Part shown: piece after piece, positions 37,430 to 48,900 of the stretch
Position numbering within the stretch: the first letter of the stretch is position 1
Layout of the letters: every line of letters starts with the position of its first letter
From: Struthio camelus
Taxonomy: Eukaryota > Chordata > Aves > Struthioniformes > Struthionidae
NCBI RefSeq assembly: GCF_040807025.1
Contig: NC_090944.1
Span: 123,929,738-123,993,737 of the forward strand
Length of the DNA: 64,000 bases
Direction: 5' to 3'
Notes under the pieces: model-generated
Told to the model about the DNA's origin: nothing
The model's database searches: none
Seen by the model: the letters and a program-made list of their open reading frames with translations, nothing else
Position numbers and translations under genes: made by a program

Positions 37430-38850
37430 ATGAAAGCTGGCGGATACTACTGATGACTAGGATAACTTTACACCCATCTTTAAGAAAGGCAAAACAGAGG
37501 ATGCAGGGAACTTGAGGCTGGTCTGCCCCATGTCAATCCTTGGAAGGAATATGGAGCACATCCTCTTGAAATCCATTCTCAAACAGGTAAAGGAGAAGAA
37601 AATAATTGGGAGCAGAAGGAGAAGAAAATAATTGGATTTATCAAGGACAAATCATGGTTCAACAACCTGATAGCCTTCCAGTCAAATGACTGACTGTGTG
37701 GGCAAGGGGGGGAGCAGTGGATGTACTTGACTTGGACTGCAGGAAGACTTAAGTCACCATCTCCCCAGCATTGTCACTGGGGAGGGGAGGAAGCCTGTGG
37801 GGGTGAACAGCCTGTTGGGCAGGTTGAAACCTGGCTGGACTGTCAGTCTCAAAGGCTCATGCTGAATGGCTTCATGTCCAGTGGCAGCCAGCAACGAGCA
37901 GAGTTGGCCCCAGGGGTCAGTCCTGGGGCTGGTAGTGTTCAGTATCCTCATCCGATGATGAGCCACGGGGCAAATTCGTGGATGATACCAAACTGAGAGG
38001 ACGGGGAGCTTGGCTGACACACCGAACGGCAGAGCTTTGCTCCAGAGGGACCGCGGCAAACTCGAGGACTGAGCTAACAGGAACCTTGTGAATCCCCCGA
38101 GGAGGAGTGAGACGCTCTGCACCTGGGATGGGCCGCCCCCTGCAGCAGCGCAGGCTGGGAAGTAGTGGGCTGAGCGGTCCTGCTGGAGAGGGCCCGAGGG
38201 TCACAGAGGACACTAACCATCACAAATAGGGTAGGCAGCACACTGGGTGAGGTTTGGAGGCATATGACTAGCACCGAGAGAAGTTGTTATCCCTGCCCGC
38301 TCCGTGGCGGTGAGGCTACAGCTGGGCTGCTGTGTCCAGCCTCAGCTCCCCTTCGCAGGTCAAGAGGGATGTGGAGAATTTGGCGGGGCCCGGGGCGGCT
38401 GCCAGGATGGCCAGCGGCTTCAAGCACATAACCCCTGAGGGGAGACCGAGGGGGCTGGCCTTGCTGAGGCTGGGAAAGAGGCGGCTGAGAGGGGCGCAGC
38501 CTACAACCTCCTGATGGAGAAATATGAAGATGGCAGAGCTCGATCCTTCTCAGTAGCAGCAGACAACGCAAGAAGGCGATACAACAAGAGGTGGTGGCTG
38601 CAGTTTGCAGTTTGGGAGGCTCAGGCTGGACGTTGGAGAAGACTTTTCCACCAGGAGGGTGGTGCGGTGCTGGGGCAAGTTACCACCAGAGAGGCTGTGG
38701 GATCTCCATCCCCGGAGGCTTTCAAGATGTGGCTGGACCAAGCTGCAGCTGCTCTGGTCTTCTGCTGGTGATGGTCCTGGTCTGAGCAGGAGGTTGGGCA
38801 GGAGAGCTGCAGAGGTCCCTTCCAGCCTCCATTTGTACGATTCTGTGAGC
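37430..38850 (+). repeat. degraded CR1 LINE, reverse-transcriptase region to 3' end
   Basis: The copy begins in the RT domain (around 37510-37570, readable as GNLRLVCPMSILGRNMEH) and passes the QGSVLG block near 37910-37945. It continues through the 'CTCTGCACCTGGG' and 'CTTTCAAGATGTGGCTGG' segments and ends with GAGGTCCCTTCCAGCCTCC and a single ATTCTGTG near 38840-38848. It carries many stops, indels and an internal 26-bp tandem duplication. It is inactive, and it raises local GC and creates spurious frames. Confidence 0.85.
37592..37635 (+). repeat. 26-bp tandem duplication inside the CR1 copy
   Basis: GGAGAAGAAAATAATTGG occurs at 37592-37609 and again at 37618-37635. Confidence 0.85.
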
Positions 38851-41365
38851 ATCAATTTCAAAGCTGAACACTTTCATTTCCCAGGGTCCCAAAAGGTGGT
38901 GAGGGCTTTCTGAGGCAGTCTAGACAGAGCCAACCTATCTAATACAATTGCTGGGGACAGCCCCTCCTTGGTGCCCCTATTTTGTACTGACAGCATTAAA
39001 AGCTTGCAGTGAGACTATCTGTTATTAATGTCCCGTGTCAAACAAAGCATTCTCAGTGTCACAGGGATTACACTGGTCTTGCTTTGTATTTTAACAGAAG
39101 TGATGCAGTTACACTCTGTTCCAATAAATAGGCCCCAACCTCCAACAGCTGCCTGTGAAATAAGTGAGACCCTGCTAGGAAGCAGGGTGCCTGTTGTCTC
39201 AGCCTCCTCTGATCAAGCACTAGTAAACAACTTGGGGCCTCTGTCCACATGCAGTTGAGCATGAATGGACTTGTTAAGGCCATGGTTCTGAAGCAGCTCA
39301 CTATTCACAGTATAGTTATTAATTTTATTTCCTTAAAATGGAGGAGTACCAATCAGAGTACCCAACCCTGTTATGCTACCTGAGTCAAAGACTCGGAGCA
39401 AAATGGCCAACACCACCCCAAAGAGTCTTCAAGGCAGAGAAAAACCTGAGCACAGGCTGGCTGGGAGCTACAAGCAGGAGTTACCAGACAAGTGAATGTG
39501 AGAACAGCACACGTCAGCTTAAGCACTACCAGCTTTTGTTTAAGCATTTTGGCCTTCTGAGAAGAGTTTCAGCGGAGAGTAACAAGTGAGATCTGTGGGA
39601 GCACTGGGGAAGCTCCTCCTAATCACAAAGAGCATCATGAGACTGTGCCTGTTGAGGAAAATTTAACAAGTAAGGGAAAATGAGCAAAACAGGATGATAG
39701 GAGGTGTGATTCAAGAGCTCAGTAATAAACATATGCAAGACCAGAGATATACAGTGGAAAGGGAAGACCATTTTTGTTTGATAACACAGCAAAGAGAGCA
39801 TCGGACAAGATAGGTACAGAAGAGATAACAGTCCCTCCCCTACACCTCTTGCTGGGGCAAATGAGCTCTGCTAAGAGTATAGGAAGTTACCCCTCACCTT
39901 TTGCAGAATATTTCTATTCCTTATTCACTCCTTCTCAGCCTCACTGTCAGGGCTAAAAAAGCTAATTTCCTGGTGATGATTTTGTGGACTCCTGTCCATT
40001 AGGAGCTAGAAATTATCACATGTTCAGGAAGGGAACTATTTCTGTCTGAAGCATCTCAGCCAATTTCAGATAATGGTGTTCTGGAGATGAAACACTCTAT
40101 AACCCTGGAACTACCCACAGTTTTCTTTGTGTATCTATCTTCCTTGGCCTGGCTGAAGGAAATGTTCCAATACGGGAAAGGAGGAGAGCCTTTCAGAAGA
40201 AAACATTTACGGAAAAATATGAAAAATAATCTCAAGTCTACTAAGCTCTCCCCATTTCGACCCCCACTAGTGCAGGATAGCTTTTGACATATTTGATAGC
40301 AAGCATTTTGTCCAGCCAGGTTATATATTACTTAATTTTTATATGGTTTGAGATGACTGCACATTTCTCTGAGATCCTGTTGAGAGGGAGTTTCCTGGGT
40401 GTTCTTCTGTATTTGCATTCATCCCATTATGATCGATGAGCTCAAGTTACAACAGGCTGCGCCTAGAATTTGAAGATGTGGTGATTTTCGACCTGAGGAT
40501 CCCTAGGCCAAGCATTCCTGATCTAGAACAAATGTTAAATTTCCTTAATGTCCAGTCATGGTCGGATATGAGGGATTGGAGGCTGGTTCTATATTAATGT
40601 TTCATTTCTCTTTATTATAGCTCTGTTGTGCTAGCACAGAAACGTTAATGGAGGAGCCACAGGCTACCACTTGCAGCCGCAGTCCTGCTGTTTGAGGAGC
40701 CATCAATCAGACAGCAGTGGTACCTCACATCTCATATTCTGGGCAGTGAGACTCTTCAAAATGTTTTCCAAGAAAATTATCTGCACAGAGTTCTGTAAAA
40801 ATCTAATTCTACCCCATTAATGGCTTCTGAGCTTATAACCAGCCCAGAAGAAAATTCAAGTATAACAGCCCTATGACAAATGTGCCAGCACTTAGTCAAT
40901 TCATTTATCTATTCACTAAATGGATGCTTTAAAACCAAGAGACTGACCCCTTTAACCTCCCTGGTTAATGTTTCCAGATGACATGCCAAACGTATCCATT
41001 TCATAAAATTGCATTAAAATTAGAGATGGGAACTGTCTGGTGGGTCATCTTGGTTAAGCAGGATCGTTCCATAAAGAATAATACTGAAATTGTATTAACA
41101 AAGCTTCAAGAGCTTTTAGACATGAAAATCATTCCCATTCCTTCTCCATTTTGCTCTAACAATCTGGCTCGCCGTCGCTTATTATCAGCTTTTGCTCAGA
41201 GCCTCAGTTTTGTACTAAGGTATCCGTAGTACAAAGACAGAAGAGAAAGGTGGTCCATGTGCCAGCAAATCAACCCAGTGTAAGATACAGGACAACAGAG
41301 AGATGCTAACTCACAGGTGGGCTACACTCATGAGTAATGGGTCAGAGCTGAGTAACATGCTAGGC
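38851..41365. other. noncoding interval
   Basis: No gene or clear repeat was recognised between the two CR1 copies. Confidence 0.45.
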
Positions 41366-42161
41366 AACATATTGAACCTCATGAAGTTCAACAAAGGCAA
41401 GTGCAAGGTCCTGCACCTAGGCAGGAATAATCCCATGCACCAGGACAGGCTGGGGGTTGACCTGCTGGAAAGCAGCTCTGCCGAGAAGGACCTGGGAGTG
41501 CTGGTGCTCAACAAGTTAAACATGAGCCAGCAGTGTGGCCTTGTGGCCAAGAAGGCCAATGGTCTGCTGGGGTGCATTAGGCAGAGTGTTGCCAGCAGGT
41601 CGAGGGAGGTGATCCTGCCCCTCTCCTCAGCCCTGGGGAGGCCTCACCTGGAGTACTGTGTCCAATTCTGGGCTCCCCAGGACAAGAGAGACATGGCACT
41701 CCTGGAGAGAGTCCAGCGGAGGGCTACCAAGATGATTAGAGGGCTGGAGCACCTCTCCTATGAAGAAAGACTGCAAGAGCTGGGCCTGTTCAGCCTGGAG
41801 AAGAGAAGATTGAGAGGGGATCTCATCAACGTGTACAAGTATCTGAAGGGGGAGTGTCAAGAGGATGAGGCCAGCCTCTTCTCCGTGGTGCCCAGCAACA
41901 GGACAAGAGGCAACGGGCAGAAACTGAACCACAGGAAGTTCCATCTGAACCTGAGGAAAAACTTCTTCACTGTGAGGGTGACAGAGCATTGGAACAGGTT
42001 GCCCAGAGAGGTAGTGGAGTCTCCTTCCCTGGAGATATTCAAAACCCGCCTGGATGTGATCCTGGGCAATATGCTCTAGGTGACCCTGCTTGAGCAGGGA
42101 GGTTGGACTAGATGATCTCCAGAGGTCCCTTCCAACCTAAACGATTCTGTGATTCTGTGAT
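41366..42161 (+). mobile_element. 5'-truncated CR1 LINE, relatively young
   Basis: The element retains the C-terminal part of ORF2 after the RT core, from [16 protein letters not shown] through VRPHLEYC-like (here GRPHLEYC) and [20 protein letters not shown] to [13 protein letters not shown]. It then has TAG at 42077-42079, the standard short 3' UTR (GTTGGACTAGATGATCTCCAGAGGTCCCTTCCAACC) and two ATTCTGTG octamers at 42144-42159. The frame is open across its whole length. That means low divergence compared with the other CR1 fragments here and a later insertion. It lacks the endonuclease and RT catalytic parts, so it cannot move by itself. The 5' junction is estimated. Confidence 0.93.
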
Positions 42162-45100
42162 ATTCAGTGTACCATCAGTCTAATTGTCAAGGAGTTTTCC
42201 ACAGACTTTATGGCAGAAGAATTTTAGGGAGGGATTTATAGGATTGCTTTAAAGCGATATCATGGTGTTGTGGTGCTGTGCTGTTTAAAAGGAGGTGCTC
42301 CTGTGCTGCAGGTGCAGAGAGGAATTTGTGGAGTGGTGTGTGTTGGAAAGAAGAGCAACTCATCAATGAGATGGTGTCCTTTGCAGAATGGAGACCTCTG
42401 GATTGCATGACAAGAGGCCACAAAAGGCCTTAAAAAAAAAGGTGAGAAATTTGGTTTTGCTGCTGCTGACAGAGGAGCCTACAAAGCCATGGCAGGGGAT
42501 GGTGATGATTAGGCAGTAGGAGGGTCACCTCTTTTGACCTTCTCAGTGCTCTGCTCTCTGCCCCTCTCTGCTTTTGCATGGCTTCCCGCCCAACTGATCC
42601 ATACTCTTCCTCTCCAATATGCTTCAACTTACTGTTCTTTTCAGGAGCCTCTTGGATAGACTTCAATGTTCCTATTCAAATTGTGAAGACTTTGCCTTAT
42701 TCTAAGTCAAACAAATGAAGTTACTGGACATTCAAATTGCTCTGTTGAGTCAACCCATACAGCCCATTGCCCTGTCCCTAACAGTGGCAAAAAGCCAAAT
42801 GTTTGGGGAGTTTTTAAGAGAATAAGCTGGTAATGGACATCCAACTGCTATTGTATGCACATCCTCTCTGCAGTTGTTGCTACTTGTTATAGGAAGAAAA
42901 AGGACCAGAGATACGTGGGGACGAAGAGGGAAGCTCAGTCAGCCTGCAAAAAACCCAGGAGTGTTGCAAGGAGTCTGGAACTGGCGTTCTCTCAACTACC
43001 TGCCCTGTACTGTAGCCTCTGTGCTCCATGGCTTTTCATCAGTGTGTCAGAAATCTCTAAAAGAATCGGACGTGACTCACCATCCTGAATCTATTAGGAG
43101 AGTGGCATATTGAGGTTGTCAGATTTACAAGCCAGGAAAGTCATGAGGATGTACGAGAATAGTTCTGGAGAACACGGCTGCTTCTAATCAAAGTCAGAAG
43201 TTGGATGTACTTCGGGGAGGATGTAGATCAGAGGGTGAGAATAGAATACTCTTTAAAAACAAAAACATGACAAACACTAGGTTTGCCTAAGAAGACTGTG
43301 GGATCTTTGCCACTGGAGCATTTTAAAATGTTAAGGATAATCAAGAAGTACTTGCTCCTCCCTCAGCCGAGGAAGTTGAGCTTGGTGATATTCTGAGCTG
43401 TCTTCTGACTCTATGGTATCAAATGGTAACTTTCTGCATCAAAAGCGTGCCACTGCTTAAAGGAACTAGACTTTTTTTTCCGGGAGTCTTGATAGTTTGT
43501 GACAGCTGGTGCTACTGAAGCATTTTTATTGCAGTCTGTTGTGGCGATTTGTTGGTCAGCCATTTGAACGCAAACTCAGTAAACTAGTATGGACAAATAT
43601 TGACCTGCAGCAGAACACAGGCAACTGCAGCTGCAGGCTCCTCCTTTATTTATAGCTCACTAGCACAGGCAAAGTGCATGCTGCCCATCTTTAGCTGCCC
43701 ACTCATCTCTGAGGTTACATATGAGTTAGCAGCAACTTCCTAAAGGCTAAACTGTATTTGCAGAAAAGATCAATTTATCCCAGTCACCACTATGGACAGA
43801 TATAAAGTAATCCCTGCTGACATCTGAATGCTAAGCCTGTTTATCTGCTGATGTGAGGTCAGACCCATGGAGTGATAGGGGTATTTGTTTATAATAACAA
43901 TTGTGATTGCTTTGCAAAATGACATCTCTCAGAGGGTTTCTTTAAAATAGTCCCAATCCAAAATGCAGTTTCTTGAGAAAATAAGGGTTTTAATACCATA
44001 TCATCCTCTATGAGGATGCTTTTAATCACCCAGACACAAAATAGCTGTGAGATATTTCCTAAGGGAGATCAAGCTACTCAGATGTCATCTTGCAGGGTTA
44101 AGCTGATTTGTGCAACGGTTAGGAAGGAAACTCTCTTAGTACCTGCTGCTAGCAGAGGTCTCACCCAGCCACTGTGGCTGGGCACAAGCTGCACTGGACT
44201 CAGAGCCAAGCCGGGGCTGACAGCCCAGCCAGGACTCACGTGCAGTTGGCTGCTGCCTCTCTCAACCAAGGGCAATCATTGCCTGATCTACACTCTGATC
44301 TACAGTTCACCCTGCCTTCCCTTACATCAGCTCTCCTGCCTCTACCCACCCACCTCTCTGCAGAGGGAAACACCCTTTGTCCCCCTGTCAAATTTGGCTG
44401 ACCTTGGCCAATGGGATCCACATTTACTAGGGAGGAACTGAAGGGGTAACAGATGGACAAACAGCATGACTGCATAAGCTTTCTTTCCTTAGAAAACCAG
44501 GCTGAACAGCCCATACTGCTTTGGATTAGCAAATATGGCCTCACATGTAAATAGCAACTGCTCGCTGCAGCCTCATCTCTCTTTTGGCTTCAAAGCCACA
44601 AAGGCCTGATGATACATTGCAATAACTGCACTCAGCCACTCCTAGCTATGACAGCTGAGCTGCTCTCCTCCATGTATGCAGGTTGTATTTTCCAGAGCTC
44701 TGCTACAGGGCACACTTTGTCATGCGGCAGGCAAGCTGTGCAGCTCCCTCTCCTCCTCCGTTCCTCCTTCCCCACCATCCTCACCAGGTCTGATTCCAGC
44801 CTGGAAGAGCTGCTGCCACTTTGCTTCTCCGTCCCACAGAGGGAAGGCATCTGAGAGAAGGCAACTCAACTGGAGCTGGAATACGACTATGAATTATACT
44901 GTAGCCAAGCACCACATATGTGTGCCAAGCACTGCAATTATTTTCAGTAATAAACATTGGTAATTAATGTAATTATTAGTTATGCAATTACTATTAATCA
45001 CAATATCCCTGCAAAATATGTAGTCAGGAGAATCTAAATGAATGTCTCATTCACCCAAAGTAGCAAGGTGCTTCCCTCAGGGTTTTTAAAAGTTCCTAGC

Positions 45101-45639
45101 AGCACCTAGGCCATGCAGATTCACCAGCAGCATCTGGCCTTTACCGCAGAGCAGGCTAGTCAGTAAGACAGGGGCCTCAAGGCAGAGAAAGAGGGAGAAG
45201 GACAGTGGCCTGTCTGTGGGTGAAAGAGGCTAGAAGAGAAAGATAGTCAAGATAAATAGGGATCACATTTCTAAAGAGGCTGATGGGCTTCCCTTGCCAA
45301 AGAACTAGGCTCAGTCTTCAGCTTTAAGAATTTATGCACAGCTTGTGTTGCACCAAGGTATCTAGGTTTTAAGAAGGTCCTTAGAAACAGCTGCTTTCCT
45401 GGTTCCTTGTAGGCAGTAGCCTGATTGCCCAAGTTTTCCTGCTTGGTCCCTGGAGTGACTAATAGATGTACTTGTTCCAGAGCCTCTGTAACTCTACCTT
45501 TCCCCAGCACATCTGCCTGGCAACCTTTAGCAGAGTGAGTTTCAGTGGGATAGCTGGAGGGGAGGAAGCTGTGCACAGCAATGGTTCAGCCTCATCAAAA
45601 TAGAAAGGGAGCAGCCCTGTAACCAGTGGAAGGGATAAG
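42162..45639. other. noncoding interval
   Basis: Apart from a likely CR1 tail at about 43240-43435, I see no gene. The 44.0-44.9 kb part is pyrimidine-rich on the plus strand and carries chance frames on both strands. Confidence 0.45.
43240..43435 (+). repeat. probable ancient CR1 3' fragment
   Basis: GACTGTGGGATCTTTGCCACTGGAGCATTTTAAAATGTTAAGGATAATC and ATTCTGAGCTGTCTTCTGACTCTATGGTATC parallel the 3' UTR region of old CR1 copies. The similarity is weak, and there is no octamer terminus. Confidence 0.4.
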
Positions 45640-45960
45640 GCAACATCATTCATTAATTCTCTCCTGTGGAAGCAATGTAAACTCTGGCGTAACCCTGGAC
45701 TACATTACTCATCAGAAGTCACTCGATTGAGGGATTTGGCAACCAGTCAGCTCCTTGAAGTGTTTCCTTCTTACAGCCACCATCGTTTTGTCTATAAATA
45801 CCTGCAAATTATCCTTCTTCAAATCTCTCCTTAAAATTCTTCTTTGCAGGAATGCAAACGACAAATGAGCCTATTGACATGATGTCCCACAGCCTCTGAT
45901 GCCACCTACCCGTATCTCATTCTTTCCTTTTGCTTCCTTTTGCTTCCCTGGCTGAAATAA
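45640..45960 (+). repeat. old unclassified interspersed repeat, copy C
   Basis: CCTTCTTCAAATCTCTCCTTAAAATTCTTCTTT at 45813-45845 matches the shared block of copies A and B. A preceding TTTTGTCTATAAATACCTGC fits the same element. A 10-bp tandem (TTCCTTTTGC twice plus TTCC, 45924-45947) lies at its right end. Confidence 0.45.
45924..45947 (+). repeat. 10-bp tandem repeat, 2.4 copies
   Basis: TTCCTTTTGC is repeated twice and followed by a partial TTCC. Confidence 0.8.
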
Positions 45961-48900
45961 AGAATACTAGGCCTTTAGAGTGTTTCTCACATGCTATTTA
46001 CTCCCAATCTGTGTTGTTTCCATTTCTGTGCCTGCAAATACAAGCTACCACTGGAGCCCAGTCTGAAAGAAAATACACTAGCATATGGTCAGCAAATGCA
46101 GCACGCTCAGCCCTTGTCTTTAGATCCTGTTTCTCAGTGCTTCTTCAGGGGATCAGAGCTGATTAAACACGCCAGTCTCTTTCATCACATTGGGAGGATC
46201 TGCAGATTATCCTTCAGAAAAATGGAAGCATGAAAAAGTAACCGAGTAACCAAGTAACCAAGAGCACTTTACTGTATGGTGCAAGCTGTAATTTCACTTT
46301 GAAATAGTTAAAACACAGCTCTAGATAAAAGGTACAGGAGTCACTGAGGTATCGCTTAACACTTTTGCGGACAGCGGCTGATGGGGTTTGGGTGAAGGTT
46401 AAACATCTGCTGAGAGTGTGAAGGAGAAGCACCAGACTTGTATCACAGGGACTGACAAAAGGGCATTATTTAAGTTCCATGTTCAATCACCAGCCCCATA
46501 GACCATCCTCGGGCTGGAGAAATAGGGGAAAATGTCCTACAGTGCAGAAATGTTCACTGTCCAAATCCCACGAGCTATTGAAAGATAGCCAAGATATCAC
46601 TGACTTACTCCTGGCTTTTCTCAGTCAGGAATACAGAATTGCACATTTGCTAGGAGCCTGTAAATATCCATATTCTAGGAGAAAGTACAAGGAAATGCCC
46701 CTCCATACGTTCACTGTGTCCAGAGCAGGCTAAGTGGCTGAAGAATACTCTCCTAGACTGGAAGAGGAATAGGCATCCTTCAGGAGCCTGAAACCATCCA
46801 TTGGGTAAAGCTGTACCTGGCATGACTACTGCCAGAACGATGAACTTCTGTCAGCCTTCAGTCACTGAAGCCTGCTAACATTTGCCTACCTGAGGGCAAG
46901 ACTTTTTCAGGGTGTCTGAAGATTTAAGATCAAACATATTCAAACTCTAAGCCATGTCCATCAGCCACTACCCCTCACCATGTTTCTTCAACCTATTTGG
47001 AAAGGCAGTGCTGTAGGCAAACTTCAGTCTCCTGTGGGAAAGCGGAGGGGCTGATATGGGAGTCTGGAGGAGAGTTTGGCCAGTGGAGTCACGTCCCCAG
47101 CGTAACCCAAGGGAAAGCTTTGGAAGACGTTTCTATTTCAGCCACCTGAAATGTCCAGAAAGAATTAAATCACTAATTACATTAAACATTCTCCGGTTTT
47201 TATTTTTCCTATACATTTATTTTCTCACTGGACTCTGAATCCTGAGCTGGCATGATTTTCTCCGGTATGACCGACAAGGCTACCAAGCTTTGCTGCCGAG
47301 GCCGCCCTGCGGATCAGACGGCTCGGGAGGCCATCGTGCGCTGTCTCAGCTGGAGCCTCGTGTTTTGTGGAGGGCAGGCACCCCTTCCATCCTGCTCCAA
47401 GGCGGCATGCTTTCTGCAGGCGATGTACGATCCACCTCCCTAGCCGAATGTAAGCAACCTTTGTTTGACTTCTGGACCTCATAGCCCTACAATCTGCAAA
47501 TGTTTTGTTTTGCTTTTTTCAAGAAAGCTGAGATCTTCACATTTTAACGTAAGCCCAGGACCTTCTCACTGTAGAGGAAAAACACAAACAGTAGAAGGCT
47601 AATGTGAACTGACAGCTATCCCTCTAAAATGCCCCTCAATATTCTCCTGGTCCCCCTGCCTACAAGACAAGCCAGAGAGACTGCACCATGTTATCCTCAC
47701 AGACCTTTTTTTGGCCAGTGTGCCACAAGCAGCTTTGACAAGATTGGATATTGCAGTCTGCCGTTGGAAATAAAATGAAAAGCCCTACAAAGTCAGATCG
47801 TGACTAATCCACTCAAATAATTACTTACGGGACAAATGATGATGATTTTCATAACCCAATATTCCCTGTGAACCACCGTGACTGGAAACACGTTGTGTAT
47901 TTGTCAGCATGCCCTTTGTGTAGGTCCCAGATTTCTTTGTTTCTTCCCTTTCCTGATCCAAACCGATATCACTTTGTGTTTTTTCAAAGAGCCTATTTTT
48001 AGCTCCGCTGACAGAAAAAAAAAAAAGGCTAATACCACAAGGTTTTCCACTATATAGGCAGCAGAAATCACAGTATACAGGGGGGATCAAACCCCTCAGA
48101 TGGAACAGGCAACCGTTCCGTATGAACATTTTCTGCCAGATAATTAAAAAGCACCGTCTCCCTGGAGAACTGTCCGCACAAGGCTTTTTGACCCCAATTT
48201 TGCAGGTGGTTTGTTGCACCTTAGTGGGAACACTAAGGGAGCCACAGGCAGGAATGCTGATCGCAGAGGAGGAGCTCGCACTGAGAGTCATTCACCATCC
48301 AAAGGGAATCAGGCTGGGAGAGAAAAGAAAGGAGAAAGGTTGCATCCACAACAGCAGCAATATAATAAAGATCAGTGTTCGAAGACGTGTGCCTCTATGT
48401 CAGTACTATGTTGAATTATTAAAGCTGAAATTATTTTCCAAGACTAATTTTCATTTCTCTGCTTGCGCTAGCTGATCCTGCCTAGCAACAGAGGTGACCT
48501 CCCAAGGTTGCTTCTAGCAGCGTTTCACGTGGCTCTGTTTGCTTGCTCAAGTCTGCAGCTCCTTCCCATCCAGACAGCACAAGGAGAGGAGCCAGTTCCC
48601 CTTTCTGTTCTAGGCAATATTATCCTCCAGTTGTTACGTGACAGACTAGCTTTGTGGCGTTTTAAGTTATAAGCGCTGTCAAGGAAAATGTAAATCCCCC
48701 AGAAAACAATTCATCTTTAAACAAAAATAAGTATGAGTCGTTCCTTTTTAAAATCAGCACTTATCAGAATTCAAGTTGTATCATGGTACGAAAAGCTTCT
48801 GTTTGCCTTTAACAAAATCAGGGTAACTCCATCATAAACGTCTAGTTTTCTTAAGGTTTTCTTCCCTCAGCTTTAGGAAAGGATAAAGCACAGACCACTG

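Noticed and set aside
37721-38913. Several overlapping frames at 37.7-38.9 kb
   Set aside because: They are broken pieces of a degraded CR1 element on both strands.
41303-42079. 258-codon frame as a host gene
   Set aside because: It is the C-terminal part of CR1 ORF2, with the CR1 3' UTR and octamer tail directly after it. The first roughly 20 codons are read-in flank.
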